Both the position numbers and the translations under genes were made by a program. A DNA stretch of 64,000 nt from Conexibacter woesei Iso977N (GTDB taxonomy: Bacteria > Actinomycetota > Thermoleophilia > Solirubrobacterales > Solirubrobacteraceae). The first letter of the stretch is position 1, and each line of letters starts with the position of its first letter. This document shows, piece by piece, positions 50,259 through 58,434 of the stretch. The notes below the pieces were generated by a model. The model worked only from the letters and a program-made list of their open reading frames with translations. It did not search any database and was not told the origin of the DNA. The stretch is from assembly GCF_000424625.1 (NCBI RefSeq), contig NZ_AUKG01000006.1:98420-162419 (forward strand). The letters are read 5' to 3'.

Positions 50259-51916
50259 GACCCCGTGACGGACAGGTCGTAGAACAACGGCCAGCCGTTG
50301 GCGTCGAACGTCAGCCCCTGGACGCGGTCGCGGACCGCGATCTGGCGCTGCGGGACGCCGGTCGGCAGCGCGTCGCCGTCCTCGATCAGCCGGTGCTGGA
50401 CCTTGGCGTAGTCGGCCTTGCGGACCTCGTTGTCGGTCGAGCCGGCCGCGTCGCGCAGCCACGTGTCGACCTCGTGGTCATGCAGGCGCGACGCGTTGTC
50501 GCCGCCGTCGTCGAACAGCTGGCTGGAGTCGAACAGCGTGCGCAGGAGGTCCGGGTCGCCCCCGCCCCAGGCGAAGCCGATCAACCCGTACTTGCCCGCG
50601 TTGCGCACCGGCTCGTAGGCCGCGGAGTCCATGGGCACCAACTTGAGCTCGATGCCCGCCTTCTTGAGGTCGGCCTGCAGCGCCTGGTCCAGCGACGCGC
50701 GATCCTCGGACGTGTACTCGGGCACGTACAACAACTTGGTCGACAGGCGCCTGCCGTCCTTGGTCCGGTAGCCGTCGCCGTCGCGGCCGGTCCAGCCCGC
50801 CTGGTCGAGCAGCGCCGCGGCGGCCTTGGGGTCGTAGCCCCAGGTGCCCTTCAGCGTCGGGTCGTAGCCGAGCGTCGGCGGCGTCAGGACGCTCCACGCG
50901 CGGTCGTAGCGGCCGAAGTACACCGTCTTGACCGCGGCGTCGAGGTCGAACGACCTCTGGACGGCGAGGCGCAGGTCCTTCTGGGAGAAGAGCGGGTCCT
51001 CGGTGTTCAAGAAGTAGGTGTAGCCGAGGCCCGGCGTCGCCGTGCTCTGGATCTTGATGCCCGACGCGCCGGTGAGCTGCTCGACCTGGTCCGGCGGGAC
51101 GAAGTCCGCGAGGTCGGTCTGGCCGCTCTTGACGCCGCCGACGCGGACGGTCGGGTCGGCGACGAACTTGACGTCGATGCGGTCGAGGTTCGCCGCGCCC
51201 TGGTGGGCGGCGTTGGACGCGGCCCAGGCGTAGTCCGGGTTGCGCTGGAGCGTCAGGCCCTGGCCGCGCGTGTAGGACGCGAGCGTGAACGGGCCGGTGC
51301 CGACCTGGCTGTCGGCGGCGCAGAGGCTCGACCCGTGGGCCCTGATCGAGGCCGGCGAGTGGAAGCCGAGGTAGGTCGTGCTCGCCGAGTGCAGGAACGA
51401 GCCGAAGCGCTGCTTGAAGTCGACCTCGACGGTGTCGGCGTCGACCACCTTGCTGCCCGCGTAGGGGCCGAGCAGCGCGATCGCGAACTTCGACTTGGTC
51501 TTGGGGTCGGCGATCCGGTCGAGGTTCTGCTTGACCGACGCGGCGTCGAACGTCCCGCCGTCGGTGTACCTGACGCCCCTGCGCAGCGTGAAGGTGTAGG
51601 CCTTGCCGTCAGGCGAGATCGTCCACTTCGTGGCCAGCCACGGGCCGTAGCTGCCGTCCTTGCGCTGGACGACGAGCGAGTCGTACACGTTGCGCAGGAT
51701 CACGCCGGTGACGTCGGCCTGGGAGACCTGCGGGTCGAAGCAGTCGACCTCCTTGTCGGTGGCGAAGGTGACCTTGCCACCGGACGACGGCTGGGCGGCG
51801 CCGGTGGCCGATGTGGAGCCGGAGGCCCTCGTGCTGGTGCTCCCGCAACCCGTGAGGACGGGCGTGGCGAGCAGGGCGGCAACGAGAGCGAGCAGCGGCA
51901 GACGGGTGGAGTTCAT
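50255..51916 (-). CDS. extracellular solute-binding lipoprotein, family 5
   Basis: This 553-residue SBP_bac_5 protein has a type II signal (lipobox LTGC, lipid-modified Cys24) and a low-complexity Ser/Thr linker. The domain starts at KVTFATDKEVDCFDPQVSQA and continues with WTISPDGKAYTFTLRRGVRY, a family hallmark. It would capture a peptide-like or other polar solute for the four transporter genes downstream. It is the first gene of a five-gene operon ending in an LLM oxidoreductase. Confidence 0.87.
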   Translation of the reverse strand: MNSTRLPLLALVAALLATPVLTGCGSTSTRASGSTSATGAAQPSSGGKVTFATDKEVDCFDPQVSQADVTGVILRNVYDSLVVQRKDGSYGPWLATKWTISPDGKAYTFTLRRGVRYTDGGTFDAASVKQNLDRIADPKTKSKFAIALLGPYAGSKVVDADTVEVDFKQRFGSFLHSASTTYLGFHSPASIRAHGSSLCAADSQVGTGPFTLASYTRGQGLTLQRNPDYAWAASNAAHQGAANLDRIDVKFVADPTVRVGGVKSGQTDLADFVPPDQVEQLTGASGIKIQSTATPGLGYTYFLNTEDPLFSQKDLRLAVQRSFDLDAAVKTVYFGRYDRAWSVLTPPTLGYDPTLKGTWGYDPKAAAALLDQAGWTGRDGDGYRTKDGRRLSTKLLYVPEYTSEDRASLDQALQADLKKAGIELKLVPMDSAAYEPVRNAGKYGLIGFAWGGGDPDLLRTLFDSSQLFDDGGDNASRLHDHEVDTWLRDAAGSTDNEVRKADYAKVQHRLIEDGDALPTGVPQRQIAVRDRVQGLTFDANGWPLFYDLSVTGS

Positions 51917-51965
51917 GGACCTCAGGAAGGCGGTTGGACATCATTTCCAAGTAAGTTGGTCGAAA

Positions 51966-51994
51966 ATAACAGCTATACCCGCGTTGAACATCAA
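51966..51994 (-). promoter_or_regulatory. promoter candidate for the second Opp-type operon
   Basis: On the minus strand TTGATG (51989-51994) and TGTTAT (51966-51971) are separated by 17 bp. This stretch, 51917-52021, is noticeably A/T-richer than its surroundings. It is 50 nt upstream of the binding-protein start. Confidence 0.35.
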
Positions 51995-52021
51995 CAAGGG
52001 TGGTGGCGTGAGTAACAGGAT

Positions 52022-52804
52022 CTAGGCTGACAGGAACGCCTGCAGTGCCTGGAGCGTCTGCTCCGGGGCCTCTCCGGGGAGGTCGTGCCCGCAGTCGAGA
52101 GCGTGGCCCTGGACGTCATGGGCCCAGCGGCGCCAGACGGCCAGCGGGTCCTCGCCGCGGCCGACCATCGTCCGCGTGCCCCACAGGACGAGCAGCGGCG
52201 CGGCGATCCGCCGGCCCGCCGCGGCATCGGCCTCGTCGTGCTCGCGGTCGATCGTGAACATCGCGCGGTAGTCCTCGCACCACGCGTGGACCGTGTCGGG
52301 GTCGCCGTCGAGCATGCCTTCCGGGATGGGGTGCGGCGCGGAGAGGAAGAACCACCACCACGCGGCGCGGGCGACGTCGGCGTCGATGCGGCGGAGCGCC
52401 TCGAGCGTCGGCAGGATGTCGAGGACGGCGAGCTTCGTGACGGCGCCGGGGTGGTCGAGCGCCATGCGGTAGGCGGTGCGCGCGCCGCGGTCGTGGCCGA
52501 CGACGGCGAAGCGCTCGAAGCCGAGCGACGCCATCACCTTGACTTGATCCTGCGCGAACGCGCGCTTGCTGTGGCGCGCGTGGTCCGGGGTCGACGGCGG
52601 CTTGCCGCTGGCGCCGTACCCCGTCAGGTCGGTCGCGACGACCGTGAAGTCCGCCGCGAGCACCGGCGCGACGTGGCGCCACGTCGTGTGCGTCTGCGGC
52701 CAGCCGTGCAACAGCAGCACCGGCCGGCCGGCGCCCGTCACCTCGGCGTGGATCGTCGTGTCGCCGACCGGGACGTCGTAGGTGCGGGGCGCGGGCGCCG
52801 TCAC
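52022..52804 (-). CDS. alpha/beta hydrolase, fluoroacetate/haloacetate dehalogenase-like
   Basis: This 260-residue hydrolase has the architecture of fluoroacetate dehalogenase: HGWP oxyanion loop (33-36), DLTGYGASGKP, nucleophile Asp105 and Arg106 in VGHDRGARTAYRMALDHP, an acid candidate Asp129 in AVLDILP and a late catalytic His in DCGHDLPGE. In the cap, known fluoroacetate dehalogenases have WHW, whose His and second Trp line the fluoride pocket; here the stretch is WWW (149-151). A different leaving group or an epoxide-hydrolase-like role is therefore possible. GTG at 52804 is the start, 8 nt after the crotonase stop. Confidence 0.78.
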   Translation of the reverse strand: MTAPAPRTYDVPVGDTTIHAEVTGAGRPVLLLHGWPQTHTTWRHVAPVLAADFTVVATDLTGYGASGKPPSTPDHARHSKRAFAQDQVKVMASLGFERFAVVGHDRGARTAYRMALDHPGAVTKLAVLDILPTLEALRRIDADVARAAWWWFFLSAPHPIPEGMLDGDPDTVHAWCEDYRAMFTIDREHDEADAAAGRRIAAPLLVLWGTRTMVGRGEDPLAVWRRWAHDVQGHALDCGHDLPGEAPEQTLQALQAFLSA

Positions 52805-52812
52805 GGCGCCGG

Positions 52813-53640
52813 CTAGGACGGATCCACGAAGACCGGCGGCTCGCCGGACATCCCGGCCGTGACGGCGGCGATCTGGTTCTGGCCGCCGATCAGCTGCGCC
52901 TGCAGCTCCGACTCCATCAACAACGCCGCGGCGCGGTCGTCCGACACCCACGTCTCCTCGTAGAGGCGCTTCGCGCGGCGCGTCGCGTCCGGCGACTTGC
53001 CGGCGATCTCGGTCGCCAGCTCCAGCGCGGCGGCCAGCGGGTCGTCGGCGGTGCGGGTCACCAACCCGAGCTCGGCCGCCTCGGCGCCGCTCACCACGCG
53101 GCCCGTGAACGTCAGCTCCTTGGCGCGGTCGATCGGCATCAGCCGCGGCAGCGTCTGCGTGATCCCCATGTCCGGGACCAGGCCCCAGCGCGTCTCCATG
53201 ATCGACAGCCTGGCGTCGGGCGCCGCGATCCGGATGTCGCCGCCGAGCGCGATCTGCAGCCCGCCGCCGAAGCAGTTTCCGTGGATCGCGACGATCACCG
53301 GCGCCTTGACCTGGATCCAGTCGAAGGCCGCGCGCTGCGGCAGGTTCGCCAGCCCGTCCTCGCCCTCACGCGCGACAAGCTGGTCGGCGGTCAGGCGCCC
53401 GGACTGCATCATCGAGACGACGTCCAGGCCCGAGCAGAACGACTTGCCCTCGCCGTGCAGGACGACCGCCCGGACGCCCGGCGCGTCGCGCAGCTGCCCG
53501 GCCGCGCCGACGATCTGCTCGAACATCGCGAGGTCCAGCGCGTTGTGCTTGGCCCCGCGCATTAGCGTGACGACCGCCACGCCGTCGTCGCCGACCTGGA
53601 CCCGGACGCGCTCCTGCTGCTCCTGCTGCTCCTCGCTCAT
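52813..53640 (-). CDS. enoyl-CoA hydratase/isomerase (crotonase) family
   Basis: This 275-residue crotonase has the oxyanion hole from SFCSGLDV and IHGNCFGGGLQIALGGDIRI, and METRWGLVPDMGITQTL supplies the glutamate region of hydratases. It acts on CoA thioesters, possibly made by the divergent acyl-CoA synthetase. It reads MSEEQQEQQERVRV at the start, from the ATG at 53640. The exact reaction (hydration, isomerisation or C-C hydrolysis) cannot be told. Confidence 0.85.
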   Translation of the reverse strand: MSEEQQEQQERVRVQVGDDGVAVVTLMRGAKHNALDLAMFEQIVGAAGQLRDAPGVRAVVLHGEGKSFCSGLDVVSMMQSGRLTADQLVAREGEDGLANLPQRAAFDWIQVKAPVIVAIHGNCFGGGLQIALGGDIRIAAPDARLSIMETRWGLVPDMGITQTLPRLMPIDRAKELTFTGRVVSGAEAAELGLVTRTADDPLAAALELATEIAGKSPDATRRAKRLYEETWVSDDRAAALLMESELQAQLIGGQNQIAAVTAGMSGEPPVFVDPS

Positions 53641-53669
53641 GCCCGGAACCCTACGACGCGGGCGGGCCG

Positions 53670-53675
53670 TAAGGT
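53670..53675 (+). promoter_or_regulatory. -10-like TAAGGT ahead of acyl-CoA synthetase (leaderless type)
   Basis: TAAGGT ends 7 nt before the ATG at 53683, the same hexamer and nearly the same spacing as at the amidase gene (35273). Only 42 bp separate this gene from the divergent crotonase, so both promoters share the space. Confidence 0.4.
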
Positions 53676-53682
53676 GCGTCCC

Positions 53683-55113
53683 ATGCTCCTGCCGCCGCTG
53701 CACGATCCCTCCGGCCGCCGCGCGGTCCGCTTCCCGGATGGGGAGCTGAGCTACGCGGAGCTGCGCGCGCGGGCCGACGCGGTGGCGACGGCGCTGGGCG
53801 ACGGCTCCGGTGCGCCGGTCGCGGTCTGGGCGGAGCCGACGCTGGCGACCGTTGTTGGTGTGGTCGGTGCGCTGGCCGCGGGACGCGCGGTGCTGCCGAT
53901 CAGCCCGAGGGCCGGCGAGGGCGAGTTGGGGCACATCGTCGGCGACGCCCGGCCGGACGTGCTGCTCGCGCCGGGCGACGCGGAGATCGCGCTCGACCTC
54001 CCGCGCCTGGACCCGCTGGCGCTGGAGCCGGCGCCGGCCGCCGCGACCCCGCCCGCCGCCGAGGTTCCGGACAGCGCGGCCGCGCTCGTCATCTACACCT
54101 CCGGGACGACCGGGCCGCCGAAGGGCGTCGTGCTGTCGCGCGGTGCGCTGGCCGCCAACCTCGACGCGCTCGCGGAGCTGTGGGGCTGGACCGGCGACGA
54201 CGAGGTCGTCCAGGCGCTGCCGCTGTTCCATGTGCATGGCCTCGTCCTCGGCGTGCTCGGGCCGCTGCGGCGCGGCGGGTCCGTCACGCATCTCGGGCGC
54301 TTCGACGCGCAGGCGGTCGCGGCGGCGCTGGCGTCCGGCGGCACGATGCTGTTCGCGGTCCCGACGATGTACCACCGCCTCGCCGCGGTCGCCGCCGAGG
54401 ACACGGCGGTCGCCCAAGCGCTCGGCGGCGCGCGGCTGCTCGTCTCCGGCTCCGCGGCGCTGGCCGCCGAGCTGCACGACCGCCTCACCGAGCTCACCGG
54501 CCAGGCCGTCGTCGAGCGCTACGGGATGAGCGAGACGCTGATGATCGCCTCCACCCTGCCGGGCGCGCCGCAGCCGGGGCGCGTCGGCTTCGCGGTCCCG
54601 GGCGTCGAGATCGAGCTGCGCGACGACGACGGCGCGCCGGTCCCGGCCGACGACGCGACGGTCGGCGCGGTCTGGGTCCGCGGCCCCTCGCTGCTGAGCG
54701 AGTACCTCAACCTGCCTGAGGCCAGCGCCAGCGCGCTGCGCGACGGCTGGTTCGAGACCGGCGACCTCGGGACCTTCGACGCCGCGCGCTCGCTGCGCCT
54801 CGTCGGCCGCCGCTCGACCGACCTCATCAAGAGCGGCGGCTTCCGCATCGGCGCGGGCGAGATCGAGGGCGCGCTGCTGGAGCACCCGGCCGTCGACCAG
54901 GCCGCGGTCCTCGGGCTGCCCGACGACGACCTCGGCGAGCGGATCGTCGCCTGGATCGTCCCGGCCGCGGGGGCCGAGCGCGACCCGGACGCGCTGATCG
55001 CCCACGTCGCCCAGCAGCTGGCGCCCTACAAGCGCCCGCGCGAAGTGCGGTATGTCGACGACCTGCCGCGCAACGCGATGGGCAAGGTCCAGAAGCGGTT
55101 GTTGGTGGACTAG
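53683..55113 (+). CDS. acyl-CoA synthetase, ANL superfamily (malonyl-CoA synthetase-like)
   Basis: This 476-residue adenylate-forming enzyme has the AMP-binding P-loop VIYTSGTTGPPKGVVLS, the YGMSET motif, the GWFETGDLG hinge region and the C-terminal lysine segment NAMGKVQK. It is short and compact, like malonyl- or short-chain acyl-CoA synthetases. It would activate a carboxylic acid to its CoA ester, which the divergent crotonase could then process. ATG 53683 is used; a GTG at 53674 is in the same frame. It overlaps the convergent amidase by 4 nt. Confidence 0.85.
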   Translation: MLLPPLHDPSGRRAVRFPDGELSYAELRARADAVATALGDGSGAPVAVWAEPTLATVVGVVGALAAGRAVLPISPRAGEGELGHIVGDARPDVLLAPGDAEIALDLPRLDPLALEPAPAAATPPAAEVPDSAAALVIYTSGTTGPPKGVVLSRGALAANLDALAELWGWTGDDEVVQALPLFHVHGLVLGVLGPLRRGGSVTHLGRFDAQAVAAALASGGTMLFAVPTMYHRLAAVAAEDTAVAQALGGARLLVSGSAALAAELHDRLTELTGQAVVERYGMSETLMIASTLPGAPQPGRVGFAVPGVEIELRDDDGAPVPADDATVGAVWVRGPSLLSEYLNLPEASASALRDGWFETGDLGTFDAARSLRLVGRRSTDLIKSGGFRIGAGEIEGALLEHPAVDQAAVLGLPDDDLGERIVAWIVPAAGAERDPDALIAHVAQQLAPYKRPREVRYVDDLPRNAMGKVQKRLLVD

Positions 55114-56531
55114 AGCTGCGGGCGGCGCGCGCCGAAGCCCGTCGCCGCCTCCCACGCCGCGGCGATCTGCAGCAGGCGCCGGTCGCCGCGGAAGCGGCCG
55201 AGCAGCTGAAGGCCTACAGGTAGCCCCTCGGGCGTGAACCCGCCCGGGACCGCCGCGATCGGATGGGCGCTGACCGTCAGCCGCGAGCACGCGCGCATCC
55301 ACCCGAGGTAGTGCGGCATCTCGACCCCATCAACATGAGTCGGGTACGGCAGCTCCGCGTCGAACGGGACGACCTGCGCGGCGGGCGCGACGAGCACGTC
55401 GTAGTCCTCCATCAACTTCGCGACCCGCCGGAAGACCGCGCCGCGCGCGGCCTGCGCCCGCGCGATCGCCGGGCCGTCGAGCGCCCGGCCCAGCTCGGCG
55501 TTCCAGATGATGGTGTCCTTGAGCTGGGCGCGGGCGGCGTCCGGCAGCTCCTCGAAGACCAGGCGCGCGAAGCCGATCGCGCGCAGCGTCTCGAACGCGT
55601 CGTCGGCGGCGGCGCCGACGTCGTCGAGCGCGACCTCCTCGACGTGCGCGCCCTCGGCGGCGAAGCGGTCGCGCGCCTCGTCGACGACCGCCCGGACCGC
55701 AGGGTCGATCGGCAGCCCGCCGACGTCCGGGCACCACGCGACGCGCAGCCCGTGCAGCTCGGCGGGCGCCAGTTCGGCGAACGCGCCGGGCGCGTCGTGG
55801 TCGTGCGACAGCGGGTCGCGCGGGTCCGGGCCGGCGATCGCGGTCAGCATCAGCCCGAGGTCGCCGACCGTCCGCGCCAGCGGGCCGACGACCGCCGCGA
55901 CGTCCCAGACGTCGCCGCCCGGCCCCGGGTCCGGGACCAGGCCCGGCGTCGGGCGCAGACCGACGACGTTGTTGAACGACGCGGGGTTGCGGATCGAGCC
56001 GCCGTGGTCGGAGCCGTCGGCGATCGGCAGCATGCCGGTGGCCAGCGCCGCGCCCGCGCCGCCGCTCGAACCGCCCGCGCTGCGGGTCAGGTCGTAGGGG
56101 TTGCGCGTCGTCCCGAAGACCTCGTTGAACGTGTGCGAGCCCGCGCCCAGCTCGGGCGTGTTGGTCTTCCCCACCACGATCGCACCCGCCGCGCGCAGCC
56201 GCGCGACCAGCGGCGAGTCGCGCTTCGGGACGTGCTCGGCGAACGCCTTCGAGCCGTACGTCGTCCGGATCCCGGCCGTGTCCTCGAGGTCCTTGATCGC
56301 GATCGGCAGCCCGTGCAGCGGGCCGAGCACCGCACCGGGCGCCGCGGCCCGCGCGTCGGCCTCCTCAGCCTCGCGCAGCGCCGCCTCCGGCCGCAGCGAG
56401 ACAATGGCATTGACTCGGTCGTTGACCGCATCGATCCGCTCCAGGTGCGCGGCGACCACCTCGCGCGCCGACAGCTCACGTCGCGCGACCGCCGCGACGA
56501 GGTCGCGGGCGGTCCACCAGTGCAGGTCCAT
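55110..56531 (-). CDS. amidase, amidase-signature family
   Basis: This 473-residue amidase has catalytic Lys in IAIKDLEDTAG, the Gly/Ser motif RSAGGSSGGAGAALATGM with the cis-Ser, and the nucleophile Ser in DGSDHGGSIRNPASF. WTARDLVAAVARRELSAREV at the start is typical of AmiD/GatA-like amidases. It hydrolyses small amides or cyclic imides of unknown identity. The ATG at 56531 (MDLHWWTARD) fits the family better than an upstream in-frame start at 56582, which would cross the hairpin at 56570-56590. Confidence 0.85.
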   Translation of the reverse strand: MDLHWWTARDLVAAVARRELSAREVVAAHLERIDAVNDRVNAIVSLRPEAALREAEEADARAAAPGAVLGPLHGLPIAIKDLEDTAGIRTTYGSKAFAEHVPKRDSPLVARLRAAGAIVVGKTNTPELGAGSHTFNEVFGTTRNPYDLTRSAGGSSGGAGAALATGMLPIADGSDHGGSIRNPASFNNVVGLRPTPGLVPDPGPGGDVWDVAAVVGPLARTVGDLGLMLTAIAGPDPRDPLSHDHDAPGAFAELAPAELHGLRVAWCPDVGGLPIDPAVRAVVDEARDRFAAEGAHVEEVALDDVGAAADDAFETLRAIGFARLVFEELPDAARAQLKDTIIWNAELGRALDGPAIARAQAARGAVFRRVAKLMEDYDVLVAPAAQVVPFDAELPYPTHVDGVEMPHYLGWMRACSRLTVSAHPIAAVPGGFTPEGLPVGLQLLGRFRGDRRLLQIAAAWEAATGFGARRPQL

Positions 56532-56569
56532 TGGTACGACCACCCTACCGCCTCGCGATTGCCGCAATC

Positions 56570-56590
56570 CGCTCTCGGTCAACGAGAGCG
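56570..56590. repeat. perfect 8-bp hairpin between amidase and pore-like gene
   Basis: CGCTCTCG and CGAGAGCG pair perfectly around a 5-nt loop. It lies in the 130-bp divergent region upstream of both neighbours and has no T-tract, so it is more likely an operator or mRNA-leader structure than a terminator. It marks the boundary to the secreted/TIR region. Confidence 0.5.
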
Positions 56591-56661
56591 CACCTCACCG
56601 GCCCGCTCCGACCCCACCGAACGCGAAGGAGCTCTGAGCGCCGCCCCGAAGGTCGTTCACC

Positions 56662-57393
56662 GTGACCGATCTCCCCAGCGAAGACCTGCTCGAGCGCGCG
56701 CTCTCCGGCCAGACGCCGCTGATGCACGTCCTGGAGCGCTTGCTCGCGCACGCGGAACGGCTGTCGCTCGGCCACTGGGTGAGAGAGCTCGTCTGGAGGC
56801 GTCGCCCCGACGAGGCCTGCAGGGCCGACTTCCGTATCGAGACCGTCTGGCGGTACCGGGCGGGGCGCGCGCTTGACGTCTACATCTTGGTGTGGATCGT
56901 GATCGAGCTGGTGGTTCTGGCGGTCGCCCATCGGCTGCCCGCTGTCGCGGTACTTCTGGCGACGTACCGGCTCGTCGAGATCGTCCAGGTATTCGCCAAT
57001 GCTGTGCTCTTCGACGAGTACCGCCAGCTGAGAGCGGGCTACGTCAAGGAGTACATGGTGCTGTCGGCTCAGCGGACGATCGTCCACAGCGTCCTGCTGC
57101 TCGGCGAGGCGATTCTCTGCTTCGCGATCTTGTACTCCGCTGCTCGCGGATCGTTCACCGGCACCGGGATCCACGACTCGATCGACGCCCTCGACGCGTC
57201 GCTCCGGACCATCACGACGGTGGGCACTTCGGCGGTCGCGACGGGCTGGTTCCGGCTGGTCGTGGACATCGAGCCGGTCTTCGGGCTGCTCTTCGCCGGC
57301 ACCGTCCTGACGCGTGCTTTCAGCGCCATGCCGTCCGTGCAAGACACGAAGCGGGCGCTCGATCGGCACAGCCGCGATGCCGACGCGTGGTGA
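56662..57393 (+). CDS. four-helix membrane protein with K+-channel-like pore loop
   Basis: This 243-residue protein has four hydrophobic segments, about 71-89, 92-111, 138-160 and 201-220. Between the last two, TITTVGTSAVATGWFR occupies the place of a K+-channel pore helix and filter, and the following helix EPVFGLLFAGTVL looks like an Ion_trans_2 inner helix. A potassium filter reads TVGYGD; here it is TVGTSA, so Tyr-Gly-Asp is lost and potassium selectivity is doubtful. The N-terminal 60 residues are charged and cytoplasmic. The GTG at 56662 has AAGG upstream. It precedes the TIR gene on the same strand by 111 nt. Confidence 0.65.
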   Translation: MTDLPSEDLLERALSGQTPLMHVLERLLAHAERLSLGHWVRELVWRRRPDEACRADFRIETVWRYRAGRALDVYILVWIVIELVVLAVAHRLPAVAVLLATYRLVEIVQVFANAVLFDEYRQLRAGYVKEYMVLSAQRTIVHSVLLLGEAILCFAILYSAARGSFTGTGIHDSIDALDASLRTITTVGTSAVATGWFRLVVDIEPVFGLLFAGTVLTRAFSAMPSVQDTKRALDRHSRDADAW

Positions 57394-57504
57394 AGCCGCG
57401 CCTTCGCGATCTCGAACACAGCCATCGCACGCCGGCCGGTTTTCCTGTTGAATGCGCGCCGAGGAGCTCGGAGTGATCAGGACGATCGATAGCGGTGGCC
57501 ACGG

Positions 57505-58434
57505 ATGCCGGACAGCTCGGCGATGAGCGCCGTCTCGCAATCACGCGTGCCGCGACTGAGGGGCAGAGAGCGCCCGCCGCGCGTGTTCATCTGCTATCGG
57601 CGCGACGACACTCGCCATCTCGTGTCTGGTCTCGCCGCCGGACTCGCCAGCAGCATGCGTGGCAGTCGCATCTTCGTGGATCGCGGCTCGATCCCGATCG
57701 GAGCCGTCGTGCAGCCCACGATCGAGGAGGAGATCGAGAGCAGCGACGTCGTGCTGGCGGTGATCGGCCCTGGCTGGCTCACCATCACCGGCCCCGATGG
57801 CAGCAGACGCCTCGACGATCCGCGCGACTACGTCCACGCGGAGATCGCCGCCGCGCTGCGGCGCGGGAAGCACGTCATCCCGGTCTTGGTCGATGGAGCG
57901 TCGATGCCGCTTCAGGACGAGCTCCCTCCGGAGATCGCCGAACTGGCGGGAAGGCAGGCGAAGCGCCTCCACGACGACGGCCCCGAGGAGTTCGCGGAGT
58001 TCGGGCACCAGCTGACGGCGGCCGTCCGAAGCTTCCGACGCAGGCAAGAGGAGCAGCGGCAGCACCAGCGGACATCGTCGCGCCGGCGACGGCTCCCCGG
58101 CTTGGTGGTCATCGCGATCACGTTGTGCTTCGGCGCGGGGCTCGGCGTCGCCGCGCTCGTGCCCGGCGATTCGCCCGACCGGCCGCTGACAGGCTCCCTG
58201 CCCATCTTGGGCGCTCCTTCGGTGGCGATTGAGGTGCCCGAGTTCTCGGGATCGGTCCCAGATCTGAAAAGGGACAAGGCGAGGCCGAGGCCAAGGCCGA
58301 GCACGTCGACTGGATCGTCGGCCGCCGGCAACACGAGGCCGACACCCACCACCTCCACCGGCACTGCGACCGGCTCGACAGGCGGAAGCGCGCCGCCGCC
58401 GTCGGGCGAGGGCCCGCTCGAGGGCACGTCGTGA
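57505..58434 (+). CDS. membrane-anchored TIR-domain protein
   Basis: This 309-residue protein begins with a TIR domain (about 26-175): VFICYRRDD is the first strand and loop, RIFVDRGSIPIGAVVQ the next, DVVLAVIGPGWL the core strand, and Glu113 in VHAEIAAAL sits where the NADase Glu of TIR enzymes lies. A basic, Gln/Arg-rich linker leads to one transmembrane helix (about 198-219), then an external Pro/Ser/Thr-rich tail. The topology is TIR inside, tail outside. Bacterial TIRs degrade NAD+ or make signal nucleotides in defence or stress. The next gene starts within its stop (GTGA). Confidence 0.75.
   Translation: MPDSSAMSAVSQSRVPRLRGRERPPRVFICYRRDDTRHLVSGLAAGLASSMRGSRIFVDRGSIPIGAVVQPTIEEEIESSDVVLAVIGPGWLTITGPDGSRRLDDPRDYVHAEIAAALRRGKHVIPVLVDGASMPLQDELPPEIAELAGRQAKRLHDDGPEEFAEFGHQLTAAVRSFRRRQEEQRQHQRTSSRRRRLPGLVVIAITLCFGAGLGVAALVPGDSPDRPLTGSLPILGAPSVAIEVPEFSGSVPDLKRDKARPRPRPSTSTGSSAAGNTRPTPTTSTGTATGSTGGSAPPPSGEGPLEGTS

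Noticed and set aside
53674..53682. GTG at 53674 as start of the acyl-CoA synthetase
   Set aside because: It overlaps the -10-like hexamer; the ATG at 53683 has the leaderless spacing seen at other genes.
58270..58320. Possible short tandem repeat (GAGGCCAAGGCC-like) in the TIR gene
   Set aside because: It encodes the basic/Pro-rich tail (KARPRPRPS); the repetition is explained by codon composition and is not a CRISPR or mobile element.
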